The notes under the pieces were generated by a model. It made no database searches and was not told the DNA's origin. It saw nothing but the letters and a program-made list of their open reading frames with translations. Positions 8,537-17,237 of a stretch of DNA of 53,976 nt are shown one piece after another. This DNA comes from Pseudotabrizicola sp. (lineage in GTDB: Bacteria; Pseudomonadota; Alphaproteobacteria; Rhodobacterales; Rhodobacteraceae): NCBI RefSeq assembly GCF_030684215.1, contig NZ_JAUXOV010000017.1, positions 1 through 53,976 on the forward strand, given 5' to 3'. Made by a program: the position numbers and the translations under genes. The first letter of the stretch is position 1, and each line of letters opens with the position of its first letter.

Positions 8537-9510
8537 GCCGGAGCCAGCCCTCGCCAGATATGGCCGCCATTCTGGCACGGCTGGCGGCTGAAGATGCGGG
8601 CCTGCCCGACCCGACCCAACTGCTCGCCGCGCAAGGTCGCGCACAGGCCGCACAGGCCAATGCGCGCTGGAACCACGACTTGCCAGATATGGCGCAGGTG
8701 TCCGAGGTGCTGGCCCAGGGTCCGGCTGGCCCTTTGCCCTGCCGTGTTCTGGTGCCACATGGCCCGGTGCGCGGCACGATCCTGTATCTGCATGGTGGGG
8801 GCTGGGCGTTTTGCGACCGCGATACCCATGACCGCGCAACACGCGTGCTGGCGCAAGAGGCTGGCGCGGTTGTGGTCAGCGCCGATTACAGCCTTGCGCC
8901 TGAACACCCGTTTCCCGCCGGGCTGGAGGACGCCCGCGCGATCTGGGCCGCGCTGTGTGCAGGCGATGTCCCCTTTGCAGGGCTGACCCGGCCCTTGGCG
9001 ATTTCAGGCGACAGTGCGGGCGCGAATATAGCGCTTGCAGTTTTGCTCGACAAAGCTGCGCCGCGCGCGGATTGCGCCTTGTTGTTCTATGGCGTGTATG
9101 GGGCTGATTTTACCAGCCCGTCCTACACCGCCTTTGCTGATGGTCCGGGCCTGACGCGGGCCAAGATGCAGCGCTATTGGGATTGGTATGCACCACAAAC
9201 CCCGCGCCACGATCCGCAGCTTGCGCCCCTGCTCGCGCCTGATGCGGCACTTGCTGATCTGCCCCCGCTGTATCTGAACGCAGCCGAGATTGACCCGCTG
9301 CGGTCAGACACCGAACGGCTCTACGCAAGACTTATGGCCCTTGGACGGGCCGACCGGTTTCGCCTGCATGGCGGAGTTGTTCACGGCTTCATGCAGATGA
9401 GCCTTGAACTGGAGGAGGCGCGCCGGGCGCTGGCCGATGCAGGGGCAGCGTTTCGCAGCCTGACCAGCCAACCGTCGCGAAACATTACAAAAAGGGAGAG
9501 AGACACATGA
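8533..9510 (+). CDS. Alpha/beta hydrolase, hormone-sensitive-lipase family esterase
   Basis: A 325-residue cytosolic hydrolase. The oxyanion motif HGGGWAF (about 90-96) and nucleophile elbow GDSAGAN (about 158-164) define the HSL/family IV esterases. The acid is probably the Asp in AEIDPLRSDTERL and the base the His in GVVHGFMQM near the C-terminus. It overlaps gntR (ATGA) and the binding-protein gene (ATGA). In this context it could cleave an ester or lactone of an imported sugar derivative; the substrate is inference. Confidence 0.85.
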   Translation: MSRSQPSPDMAAILARLAAEDAGLPDPTQLLAAQGRAQAAQANARWNHDLPDMAQVSEVLAQGPAGPLPCRVLVPHGPVRGTILYLHGGGWAFCDRDTHDRATRVLAQEAGAVVVSADYSLAPEHPFPAGLEDARAIWAALCAGDVPFAGLTRPLAISGDSAGANIALAVLLDKAAPRADCALLFYGVYGADFTSPSYTAFADGPGLTRAKMQRYWDWYAPQTPRHDPQLAPLLAPDAALADLPPLYLNAAEIDPLRSDTERLYARLMALGRADRFRLHGGVVHGFMQMSLELEEARRALADAGAAFRSLTSQPSRNITKRERDT

Positions 9511-10733
9511 TCACCACCCGTATGACCCGCCGTGTTGCGGCGGCGCTGATGGCCAGCACCCTGCTTGCCGGGGCGGCCAACGCGCAGACCGTGAACTTTT
9601 GGTATCACTTCGACAATGCCGACAACCCGATGTCAGACCTTGTTGCCAAGTTTGAGGCGGAGAACCCCGGCATCAAGGTCAATGCAGAGAACATCCCATG
9701 GAACAGCTATTACGACCAGCTTTACACCTCGCTTGCCGCTGGCACCGCCCCCGATGCGGCACTGGTCAAGTTGAACGCCCTGCCCCGTCTGCTGGAGATG
9801 GAGGCGTTGGAGCCACTGGATGCCCGCCTTGATGCCTGGGAGGGCAAGGCGGAAATTCAGGACAATCTTTTGACCCTGACCGCCGCCGCAGATGGCGGGC
9901 ATTACTACCTGCCCGTGCAATATGTGGTGCTGTATCTGTATTACCGCACGGATATGTTTGCAGAACTGGGCCTGACCCCGCCGGAAACCTGCGAACAGTT
10001 CCGCGATGCCGCCATCGCGCTGACCCGCGACACCAATGGCGACGGGCAGACCGATGTATACGGCTTTGGCTTCCGCGGCGGGCGCGGCGGGCATGACCAT
10101 TGGGCCAGCTTCGTGCTGTCCCGCGAGGGCGTGGGCTTTGGTCCGGGCGAGCTGACCAGCGCCGCCGGGGTGGAAGGGTCGCAGTTCGTCGTCGATCTGT
10201 TCCGCACCGACAAGGTGTTCCCGCCTTCGGCCCCGAATGACGGGTTTCAGGAAATCATCGGCGCGTTCAAGAACGGCACCACGGCGATGACCATTCACCA
10301 TATCGGGTCGTCTGCCGATATGGTCGCCACGCTGGGCGATAATGTGTCGGCGGTTCCGGTGCCGGAGTGTGGTGGCGGGCGCTGGACCTCCTTTGGCGAC
10401 GAAAGCACAGCGATCTTCTCGTCGGCGCAAGACAAGGATGCGGCGTGGAAATGGATCAGCTTCCTGTCCAGCCCAGAAAACAACGCGGCCTTTAACGTGG
10501 CCACGGGTCAGCTTCCGGTGACAAAGACCGACAGTGCCGCATGGAACCTGCACGCAGAACGCTTTGTCGATGCAACCGTGGCATCCTTGCCCTTTGCCAA
10601 CTTGCTGCCCAACGTCAGTGAAACGGCAGATTTCGCCAACACCGTCTGGCCCGTTGCCATGCAGCGCGCCCTGATCGGTGAGATCAGCGCCGAGGCGATG
10701 AACACCGAGATCGACTCGCTTTACAACAAGTGA
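9507..10733 (+). CDS. ABC sugar transporter substrate-binding protein (family 1)
   Basis: A 408-residue exported binding protein with signal peptide at 1-26 (MTRRVAAALMASTLLAGAANAQT). Family-1 features include NFWYHFDNADNP at the mature N-terminus, FEAENPGIKVNAENIPWNSYYDQL, and GYGFRGGRGG-like loops with the C-terminal SSPENNAAFNVATGQLPV. A GGGAGAG ribosome site lies 8 bases before the ATG. Overlap with the esterase gene couples them. An intercistronic hairpin follows it, common after binding-protein genes that need higher dose than the permeases. Confidence 0.88.
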   Translation: MITTRMTRRVAAALMASTLLAGAANAQTVNFWYHFDNADNPMSDLVAKFEAENPGIKVNAENIPWNSYYDQLYTSLAAGTAPDAALVKLNALPRLLEMEALEPLDARLDAWEGKAEIQDNLLTLTAAADGGHYYLPVQYVVLYLYYRTDMFAELGLTPPETCEQFRDAAIALTRDTNGDGQTDVYGFGFRGGRGGHDHWASFVLSREGVGFGPGELTSAAGVEGSQFVVDLFRTDKVFPPSAPNDGFQEIIGAFKNGTTAMTIHHIGSSADMVATLGDNVSAVPVPECGGGRWTSFGDESTAIFSSAQDKDAAWKWISFLSSPENNAAFNVATGQLPVTKTDSAAWNLHAERFVDATVASLPFANLLPNVSETADFANTVWPVAMQRALIGEISAEAMNTEIDSLYNK

Positions 10734-10778
10734 CCAGGTCACTTTGAAAGAGTGACCCCGATCACCTAAGCGAGCCAA

Positions 10779-10806
10779 GGGCAGGCCGCACCTCCCCGGC
10801 CTGCCC
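10779..10806 (+). terminator. Intercistronic hairpin after the binding-protein gene
   Basis: GGGCAGGCCG (10779-10788) and CGGCCTGCCC (10797-10806) form a perfect 10-bp GC stem with an 8-base loop, followed by CCCTTT. It lies in the 96-bp gap between the binding protein and first permease genes of one operon. It probably acts as a partial terminator or as an mRNA-stabilising end that lowers permease expression. Confidence 0.7.
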
Positions 10807-10829
10807 CCCTTTAGCTGCAAGGCAAACTC

Positions 10830-11729
10830 ATGTCCGCACTTCAAGCCCCCCCTGTCCCGCTGTCGCGCCGCGTGCTGCCCTATGCAATGCTGTCGCCCGC
10901 CGTTCTGGTTACGCTGGCCATTGTGTTTCTACCGATGATTCAGGCCGTCTGGATGAGTTTGCATGATTATGTGCTGTTCCGTCCGCGCGTGTTTGATTTC
11001 GTCTGGTTCAAGAATTTCCAGACCGCACTGGCCGATCCGGTGTTCTGGATATCCCTGCGCCATACCGTGATCTGGATCGCCATCACCGTGCCCGCGCAGA
11101 TGCTACTGGGGCTGGCCACCGCGCTGCTGCTCAATCAGGAATTTCCGTGGCGGGGTTTGGCACGAGCCTTGGTCATCATCCCTTGGGCGCTGCCCTCGGT
11201 GGTGATCGCGCTGATGTGGGTGTGGATTTATGACAGCAATTACGGGGTGTTAAACGATCTTTTGCTGCGGATGAACCTGATAACAGCATCCGTCCCTTGG
11301 TTGGCAAATCCCGATACCGCCCTTTACGCCATTATCCTGACACTGACGTGGCAGGGGTTCCCATTTTTTGCGGTGATGATTTTGGCGGGCCTGCAAGGTA
11401 TCCCGAAAAGCTACTATGAGGCCGCCGCTATTGATGGCGCATCCAACTTTCGCCAGTTCTGGCACATCACCCTGCCGGGTCTGGCCGGGGTATTGATGAC
11501 CGCGACGCTGCTGCGCATCATCTGGGTGGCCAATTCGATCGACGTGATCTTCGTGATGACAGGCGGCGGCCCCGGCTATTCCACCTATACCCTGCCGCTC
11601 TATGCCTTCATCAACGCGCGCACGGGGTTGAACTACGGCTATGGCTCGGCGCTTGCGGTCAGTTTTACGCTGGTGCTGCTGGGCTTTGTCATCCTCTATC
11701 TGCGCCGCGCGGGAAGGAACATCGGATGA
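10830..11729 (+). CDS. ABC sugar importer permease (MalF/UgpA type)
   Basis: A 299-residue protein with six predicted membrane helices. The EAA loop YYEAAAIDGASNFRQFWHITLPGLAG (about 192-217) contacts the ATPase. N-terminal AMLSPAVLVTLAIVFLPMIQAVWMSL is typical of the MalF/UgpA group without the MalF periplasmic insert. It overlaps the next permease by 4 bases (ATGA). Confidence 0.9.
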   Translation: MSALQAPPVPLSRRVLPYAMLSPAVLVTLAIVFLPMIQAVWMSLHDYVLFRPRVFDFVWFKNFQTALADPVFWISLRHTVIWIAITVPAQMLLGLATALLLNQEFPWRGLARALVIIPWALPSVVIALMWVWIYDSNYGVLNDLLLRMNLITASVPWLANPDTALYAIILTLTWQGFPFFAVMILAGLQGIPKSYYEAAAIDGASNFRQFWHITLPGLAGVLMTATLLRIIWVANSIDVIFVMTGGGPGYSTYTLPLYAFINARTGLNYGYGSALAVSFTLVLLGFVILYLRRAGRNIG

Positions 11730-12559
11730 TGGTGCGCAATAGGTCCGTTGTCAGGCGCATCCTCACCGTCGATCTGCCGGTACTGCTGATCCTGTGCTTC
11801 ACGCTGTCGCCTTATCTGTGGATGGCGCTGACCTCGGTCACTGAAAAATCGAAGCTGTTCACCGAAGGCCCATCGCTGGCCAGGGCCACACTAGAGAACT
11901 ACAGCCGCTTGTTCAGCACGGTGGGCTTTGGTCGCAATCTCTTGGACAGCTTCATCGTCGCGGGCGGCACGATGGTTGTGGGGCTGGCGCTTGCCGTGCC
12001 AGCTGCCTATGCGTTTTCCCGCTTTCGCTTTCGCGGGCGGCGGCTGCTGATGTTGCAATTCCTGCTGATCAACATGTTCCCGCTGGTGCTGCTGATCCTG
12101 CCGCTGTTCATCCTGATGCGGTCGCTTGGTCTGGTCGATACCTACCTTGCGCTGATCATCGCCAATTCCACGGTTGCGATCCCGTTTTCGGTCTGGATGA
12201 TGACCAGCTATATCGACAACATCCCAAGGTCTCTGGACGAGGCGGCGATGACCGATGGCTGCACCCGCTTTGGCGCGCTGTTCAGGGTGGTGCTGCCGCT
12301 GTGCACCCCCGGCATCATCGCGACGGGCGTTTATATCTTCATCACCGCATGGAACGAATACCTGTATGCGCTGACCCTTGGTGGGCGCAGCGTCAAGACG
12401 ATCACCGTCGCCATCCAAACGCTGATCGGAGAGTACCAGATCGAATGGGGCCTGCTGACGGCAGGCGGCATTGTGGGCGCAATGCCGGCCACGCTGCTGT
12501 TCCTTTTCGTGCAGAAACGTCTGATCGCCGGGATGACCCAAGGCGCGGTCAAGGGATAA
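11726..12559 (+). CDS. ABC sugar importer permease (MalG/UgpE type)
   Basis: A 277-residue protein with six hydrophobic helices; the EAA motif is [28 protein letters not shown] (about 170-197). C-terminal [29 protein letters not shown] is standard for MalG/UgpE partners. It forms the heterodimeric channel with the upstream permease and is coupled to it. Confidence 0.9.
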   Translation: MMVRNRSVVRRILTVDLPVLLILCFTLSPYLWMALTSVTEKSKLFTEGPSLARATLENYSRLFSTVGFGRNLLDSFIVAGGTMVVGLALAVPAAYAFSRFRFRGRRLLMLQFLLINMFPLVLLILPLFILMRSLGLVDTYLALIIANSTVAIPFSVWMMTSYIDNIPRSLDEAAMTDGCTRFGALFRVVLPLCTPGIIATGVYIFITAWNEYLYALTLGGRSVKTITVAIQTLIGEYQIEWGLLTAGGIVGAMPATLLFLFVQKRLIAGMTQGAVKG

Positions 12560-12569
12560 GGAGACCATC

Positions 12570-13457
12570 GTGAAAAACCCCATTGGCATCATTTCCATGC
12601 AATTCGTGCGGCCTTTTGTCGGCACCGATCTGGGGCTGTTTGCGCAGATCCGTGACATGGGCTTTGACTTCATCGAAATGCTGGTGCCCGAACCTGAAGA
12701 CGGGCTTGATCTGGCCACAACCCGCCGCGCGCTTGATGATGTGGGCCTGTCGGTTGTGTTGGCCGCACGGGTGAACCCGCAACGCTCTATCGCGTCCGAC
12801 GATGCCGGCGCGCGGCAGGGCGGGTTAGAGTATCTTGCCCGTTGCATCGAGGTGGCCGATGGGTTGGGCGCGCAGATCATTGGTGGGCCGCTTTATGGCG
12901 AACCAATGGTGTTTGCGGGTCGCCCCCCCCTCTCCCGGACAAGCGATGAAATGAAGGCGCGCGCCGACCGGATGATCGACGGCTTGCAACGGCTGGCCCC
13001 GCAAGCGCGGGCGGCAGGCAAGGTGTTTGCGGTGGAACCCTTGAACAGGTTTGAAACCGATATGCTGAACACCACCCGCCAAGGCATTGTGCTGGTCGAT
13101 GCAGTGAATGATGCGGGGCTTGGGCTGATGCTGGATACCTTCCACATGAACATGGAAGATCAGTCGATCCCCGATGCCATCCGTCTGGCGGGCAAGCGCA
13201 CAGTGCATTTTCAGGCCAATGAAAACCATCGTGGCTTTCCCGGCACCGGGAACATGGACTGGCCCGCCATTATGCGCGCGCTGTCGCAGGTCGGCTATAC
13301 CGGCCCGGTGTCGCTGGAACCCTTCCGCCGCGACGATCAGCGCCTTGCCCTGCCAATCGCCCATTGGCGCGCGCCTGCCGAGGATGAGACGGCGAAACTG
13401 AAGGCCGGCCACGCGCTGATCCGTGCCGCCCTTGACTTTGCGGAGTATGCGCAATGA
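12570..13457 (+). CDS. Sugar phosphate isomerase/epimerase (xylose-isomerase-like TIM barrel)
   Basis: About 295 residues from a GTG start preceded by AAGGAGA. AP-endonuclease-2/TIM-barrel pattern: [13 protein letters not shown] near strand 1-2, [14 protein letters not shown] (likely metal Glu), [11 protein letters not shown] (metal Asp/His), [18 protein letters not shown] and SLEPF. These acidic and His residues match the divalent-metal site of D-tagatose/psicose 3-epimerase-like enzymes. It is coupled to the downstream dehydrogenase (ATGA), suggesting epimerase plus oxidoreductase steps on the imported sugar. Exact substrate unresolved. Confidence 0.82.
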   Translation: MKNPIGIISMQFVRPFVGTDLGLFAQIRDMGFDFIEMLVPEPEDGLDLATTRRALDDVGLSVVLAARVNPQRSIASDDAGARQGGLEYLARCIEVADGLGAQIIGGPLYGEPMVFAGRPPLSRTSDEMKARADRMIDGLQRLAPQARAAGKVFAVEPLNRFETDMLNTTRQGIVLVDAVNDAGLGLMLDTFHMNMEDQSIPDAIRLAGKRTVHFQANENHRGFPGTGNMDWPAIMRALSQVGYTGPVSLEPFRRDDQRLALPIAHWRAPAEDETAKLKAGHALIRAALDFAEYAQ

Positions 13458-14485
13458 CCACTCGCCCGTTGAACATCGGTTGGATCGGCTGCGGCCGCCA
13501 CGCCCGCTGGATGCTGCTGCCACAACTGGACAAGGCCGGGTTCCGCATCGCCGCATTGTGCGACAGGGACGAGGCGGCAATGCAAGAAACCGCCGCGCAT
13601 TACGGCGTGACCAAAACCTATACCGACTGGCAGCAGATGCTGGACCAGCCGGGGCTGGACGCCGTTTTCATGGCAGTGGGGCCACAGGTGCATTACGCTG
13701 CCACCCTTGCGGCCTTGGCAAAGGGCATTCCGGTGTTCATGGAAAAGCCTCCAGCCGCCAATCACGCACAGGCCCTTGACCTGCAACGCGCGTCAGAAGC
13801 GGCAGGAAAACCGGTCTATGTCGGCTTTATGAAGCGCTACTCCACCGGCAACCGTATCGCGGGCAACATTCTACGCGGCCCCGATTTTGGCCCGGTTCTG
13901 GGCATCACCGGCACCTATATGACCGCGCCAACCTATTTCGCAGCCGAGGAGGATTACACCGGCTTTTATCTGCATCATTGCGTGCATTACATGGACCTGA
14001 TGCCATGGCTGGCGGGCAGCCCGCTGGCCGACATCACCCTGCGCCGGATCAGCCCGGCCAAGGGGCGGGTGCTGTTCCACATGGGCTTCACCTGCGAAAA
14101 CGGCACCATCGGAAATGTGGTGATGGGTACGCTGCAATCACGCGGCACGCCGATGGAGCAGATCACCGTGATGGGCGATCACAACCGCGTGGAAGTGTCG
14201 AATGTCATCAACGTATCATGGCACCGCGACCCCCCGTTCAAGGCGGAGGACCCGGCCGCCACACTGGACGGCGCCTGCGACACCCTGACGTGGACCCCGA
14301 ATTTCACCGCCGCCGCGAATGAGGATCACAAGGGCTATGCCGCGCTGCTGGCTGATGTCGCGGCGGGTCTGGCAGGCCAACCCACCACCGCACCCACCAT
14401 TGCAGATGGGGTCACAGCCATGGCGATGCTGGACCGGATGATCGCCCTGCTGGAATCAGACGCGGCCCGGAAGACAAGCGCGTAA
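13454..14485 (+). CDS. Gfo/Idh/MocA-family oxidoreductase
   Basis: A 343-residue NAD(P)-dependent dehydrogenase. Its Rossmann motif is [15 protein letters not shown] at residues 9-23. The conserved EKPPAAN segment (about 97-103) carries the family Lys. The C-terminal catalytic domain holds [15 protein letters not shown], with the His in the usual Asp-x3-His neighbourhood. Members oxidise or reduce sugars and inositols. It is the last gene of the ABC operon and is followed by a strong hairpin. Confidence 0.85.
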   Translation: MTTRPLNIGWIGCGRHARWMLLPQLDKAGFRIAALCDRDEAAMQETAAHYGVTKTYTDWQQMLDQPGLDAVFMAVGPQVHYAATLAALAKGIPVFMEKPPAANHAQALDLQRASEAAGKPVYVGFMKRYSTGNRIAGNILRGPDFGPVLGITGTYMTAPTYFAAEEDYTGFYLHHCVHYMDLMPWLAGSPLADITLRRISPAKGRVLFHMGFTCENGTIGNVVMGTLQSRGTPMEQITVMGDHNRVEVSNVINVSWHRDPPFKAEDPAATLDGACDTLTWTPNFTAAANEDHKGYAALLADVAAGLAGQPTTAPTIADGVTAMAMLDRMIALLESDAARKTSA

Positions 14486-14574
14486 CCGTGCAGGGAGGCA
14501 CGCAAAAGGCCCGCGCGGGATCCTGTCCTGCCTAAAAGCAACGGCGCGACGCTGGTTTGCCTTGGCCTGATCCC

Positions 14575-14611
14575 GCCACGCTTAATCGTGATTGGCACGA
14601 TTAAGCGTGGC
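14575..14611. terminator. 16-bp perfect hairpin after the ABC operon
   Basis: GCCACGCTTAATCGTG (14575-14590) and CACGATTAAGCGTGGC (14596-14611) are exact inverted copies around a 5-base ATTGG loop. It sits 90 bp after the dehydrogenase stop and 48 bp beyond the end of the convergent YRG-repeat gene. No T-run follows on either strand, so bidirectional termination is likely but not certain. Confidence 0.6.
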
Positions 14612-14658
14612 CAACGCCGCTGCACAGTTCAGGAAAGCCCCGTGACAGGCCAGCGCAG

Positions 14659-14922
14659 TTACACTGCGACTGCCTCGTTTGTAAGAAATGCACCCGCACG
14701 AACCGGCCCGTCAGTTCTCGCGGCAGGCAAGATCGCGCCGTTGCCGGTGCCATTGTGCAGGTAGCCGCGATACAGCAGCTGCACGCTGGCCGGCCTATGT
14801 CCGCTTTGCTCGGATAGACCGCTGTGAAGGACGCCGCGATAGATCAAATCCTGCGGACTACTTACCGCTCGCAGATCAATGCCGTCATGTTCAAAACCAC
14901 GATAAATCAACCTGGTCATCAT
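14659..14922 (-). CDS. Small YRG-repeat protein (DUF4278-like)
   Basis: A predicted protein of 86-87 residues. A GGGAGGA ribosome site lies 9 bases before the ATG at 14922, good support for a real gene. It has three copies of a short motif: RLIYRGFEHDG (4-14), DLIYRGVLHSG (25-35) and QLLYRGYLHNG (48-58), spaced 21 and 23 residues. The L-x-YRG core resembles DUF4278, a small family of unknown function. No signal peptide or membrane segment is seen. It is downstream of and co-oriented with araC; four ATCAGGC repeats lie in the gap between them. Confidence 0.6.
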   Translation of the reverse strand: MMTRLIYRGFEHDGIDLRAVSSPQDLIYRGVLHSGLSEQSGHRPASVQLLYRGYLHNGTGNGAILPAARTDGPVRAGAFLTNEAVAV

Positions 14923-15008
14923 TCTGTGTATCCTCCCATGGTGTTCGCGCCCTGCGGCTTTCTGGGTGGCGGCAATGCGCCCTGTCCCGTTTTTGTCGTC
15001 TGATATAA

Positions 15009-15049
15009 ATCAGGCCAACGTCAATCAGGCTACATCAGGCGCATCAGGC
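15009..15049. repeat. Four direct ATCAGGC heptamers upstream of the YRG-repeat gene
   Basis: Copies at 15009-15015, 15024-15030, 15034-15040 and 15043-15049, with the first also forming CTGAT-ATAA-ATCAG (15000-15013). They fall in the 209-bp gap between the araC-type stop and the YRG-repeat gene start (both minus strand). They could be protein-binding direct repeats, for example for the adjacent AraC protein. Confidence 0.45.
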
Positions 15050-15131
15050 GGTCTGGACCGGAGACGAAATGACAGGACGGTTTGCGCAGCGTTTTTCCTG
15101 TGCCGGATCGCGAAACACCGCACGCAGGCTA

Positions 15132-16187
15132 TCAGACGCGGCGGCCTGCCACGTCTGTGGGCGACTCACCGAATGCCGCCTTGTAGAACCGCGTGAAGCG
15201 ACCGGGATTGGCAAAACCAAACCGAAGCGCAACCTCGGTAATCGTGGTCCCCGCATTGCCCGAATGCAGCGCCTCTCTGGCTGCTTCAAGCCGGAACTGA
15301 CGGATGGCCAACAGCGGCGTTGTCTCTCTGAACTTGCGAAACGCCATTTGCAAACTGCGCACGCTGCACCCTGCAGCTTGGGCCACTTCATGCAGCGCAA
15401 TCGGCTCTTCGACATGCGCGCGCATATATGCCTCTGCCCGTCGCAGGGTTCCTGGCGTTGCAAGAGCGCGAGGCCTGGCGATCTCGTCAGAATAATTATT
15501 GGGCAGCGCCCGCAACATCGCGTAGATCAACAGGTCGGAAAAAGACCGGTTCGCGGCTTCGCTTCCCAAGACGGATGGAGCGGGGGATTGAAGCTCGCTC
15601 ATAAAAAGCTTGATGAGTTGGCGCAGGGCGGCCGACTTAGGTGCCAACCAGTCGAACACTGGCTGAAATCTGACCTCCCCACGGGCAGGGGCACCCATAA
15701 GAGCGGCAAGTCTTTGCGCGACGCTTTCACCGGGGATCCAGATGGCCAGTCGTTCCTGAGAGCCGACCGATGCCAAGGTTGTGCCAGGATTTCCCTGATA
15801 GACCAAGCCGCAGGTCGGATCGACCGAGGCAGATGAACAGCCTTCCCCCGAATAGACAAGGTTGCCCTGCCCCACCATTGTCAGACAATAGTCGGGCAAA
15901 CCCGGCCCAGCGATCAACATCTTTGCTGCAAGCCGGTCAGCAACAAAGGCAACGTCAAGTTCGCCTGCCTTGCTTGCGCCACGCAGAGAAACCGGGCCGG
16001 TTCCCACATCCGCCTGTGCTGTTTGCCCGAGTATGGTGTAACGGATACGGTGAAATTCAGGACGTTGAAAATACGGGCGAAGCTGCGGCCAGTATGACCC
16101 GCTTTCCAGATCACGCAGGTGCTGGATTGGTGCGAGCTTGAACCCCCGTGGCGGACTGCCTTTGAAATCTGATGGAGGTTGCTCCAT
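15132..16187 (-). CDS. AraC-family transcriptional regulator
   Basis: A 351-residue protein with a C-terminal double HTH of AraC/XylS (about 240-345: AYMRAHVEEPIALHEVAQAAGCSVRSLQMAFRKF ... ITEVALRFGFANPGRFTRFYKAAFGESP). The N-terminal AraC-binding-like domain (about 20-220) includes LVYSGEGCSSASV. A GAGGAGCG site precedes the ATG. It lies 59 bp downstream of the cupin that ends the amide-hydrolysis operon, on the same strand. It could regulate that operon or the downstream YRG-repeat gene; nothing decides between them. Confidence 0.85.
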   Translation of the reverse strand: MEQPPSDFKGSPPRGFKLAPIQHLRDLESGSYWPQLRPYFQRPEFHRIRYTILGQTAQADVGTGPVSLRGASKAGELDVAFVADRLAAKMLIAGPGLPDYCLTMVGQGNLVYSGEGCSSASVDPTCGLVYQGNPGTTLASVGSQERLAIWIPGESVAQRLAALMGAPARGEVRFQPVFDWLAPKSAALRQLIKLFMSELQSPAPSVLGSEAANRSFSDLLIYAMLRALPNNYSDEIARPRALATPGTLRRAEAYMRAHVEEPIALHEVAQAAGCSVRSLQMAFRKFRETTPLLAIRQFRLEAAREALHSGNAGTTITEVALRFGFANPGRFTRFYKAAFGESPTDVAGRRV

Positions 16188-16246
16188 TTGTTGACGCTCC
16201 TCTCATCATTGATCCCTGACTGCTCCACCTCCTACATTGCACCTAT

Positions 16247-16579
16247 TCAGATAAATTCGACCGGCCGTTCCCATTGGATAAGCACCACACAACCGGGCAC
16301 TGACCAGACCCGATGCTCTGACCCCGCGGGGTTGAACACCAGATCACCTTCGCCAAAGGTGCCGGTGTCATCACTTTGCGTGCCCGTCAGAACCAGTATG
16401 GTTTCCAGCCCAAGATGCCGGTGCCGCGGCACAGATGCGCCGGGGGCATAGCGAAGCAGCGCCACATCCGGGATGCCCTGCCACAGATGGCATATCTCGA
16501 CACCCTCGCGGAAAGGCATGAACTCCATGTCCTGCCAGCCATCCGGCAGCAGTTGCGAAATGCTTTTGGGCTTAGTCAT
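16247..16579 (-). CDS. Small cupin-domain protein
   Basis: 110 residues from the ATG at 16579, which overlaps the preceding hydrolase stop by 8 bases; a longer upstream extension in frame is unlikely. Cupin motif 1 is [16 protein letters not shown] (about 58-73) and motif 2 resembles [16 protein letters not shown] (about 84-99). His and Glu positions fit a single metal site. ChrR/anti-sigma cupins share the pattern, but no zinc-finger domain is present. As the last gene of a tightly coupled operon it may stabilise or act on the same small amide substrate. Confidence 0.75.
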   Translation of the reverse strand: MTKPKSISQLLPDGWQDMEFMPFREGVEICHLWQGIPDVALLRYAPGASVPRHRHLGLETILVLTGTQSDDTGTFGEGDLVFNPAGSEHRVWSVPGCVVLIQWERPVEFI

Positions 16580-17237
16580 GCAGGGCTTCCAGAATGGTGG
16601 CGGTGGGCGCGGCCCAGCCAACGATGCCGCCTTGTGCTACGATCATCTCGATGGCGCTGGCCTTGAAATTGGCAAAGTAGCTTTCTGTGGCATCTGTTGC
16701 GATCAACCCATCGTAACCGCGATCATTGGCTTCGCGCATGGTGGTCTGCACGCAGACCTCTGTGGTGACGCCCGCAAAAACCAGTTGGCGCAGGCCAAAC
16801 CGTTGCAGATGCAGTCCGAAATCTGTGCCATAAAACGCGCCTTTGCCGGGCTTGTCGATGACAAGCTCTCCGGGCAAGGGGGCCAGTTCGGGGATGATGT
16901 CAGCGCCGGGCTCCCCCGCAATCAGGATGCGGCCCATCGGGCCCGGATCACCGATGCGCAAGGCGGGGTTGCCCCGGTCGCGCTTGGCAGGAGGCAGGTC
17001 GGACAAGTCAGGACGGTGACATTCGCGGGTGTGGATTACCGGCAGGCCCGCAAGACGAAACCCCTCGATCAGGCGACGCGTGGTCGGGATAATGGCCTGC
17101 AACAGGCTGACATCATTGCCAAGCGAGGCACCAAAGCCCCCCGGTTCGACAAAATCGCGCTGCATGTCGATGACGACAAGACCGATGGTGGCACGGTCAA
17201 AGGTGAAATCGAAAGGGCGGGCGTGAATTACAGGCAT
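16572..17237 (-). CDS. Isochorismatase-fold cysteine hydrolase (second BiuH-like amidase)
   Basis: A 221-residue cytosolic hydrolase of the isochorismatase superfamily. The catalytic triad is visible: Asp24 in VVIDMQRDF, Lys129 in [10 protein letters not shown] and Cys162 in [17 protein letters not shown]. It shares HRPDLSDLP and the GDPGP-GRIL-GEPG-DIIPEL block with the BiuH protein 1.5 kb upstream but is clearly divergent, e.g. GAFYGTD against GSFCATD. It likely hydrolyses a related ureide or amide, releasing ammonia. The start ATG overlaps the ATPase stop by one base (TGATG). Confidence 0.85.
   Translation of the reverse strand: MPVIHARPFDFTFDRATIGLVVIDMQRDFVEPGGFGASLGNDVSLLQAIIPTTRRLIEGFRLAGLPVIHTRECHRPDLSDLPPAKRDRGNPALRIGDPGPMGRILIAGEPGADIIPELAPLPGELVIDKPGKGAFYGTDFGLHLQRFGLRQLVFAGVTTEVCVQTTMREANDRGYDGLIATDATESYFANFKASAIEMIVAQGGIVGWAAPTATILEALHD

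Noticed and set aside
16247-16579. ChrR-type anti-sigma factor for the small cupin
   Set aside because: No N-terminal zinc-binding anti-sigma domain and no adjacent sigma-factor gene.
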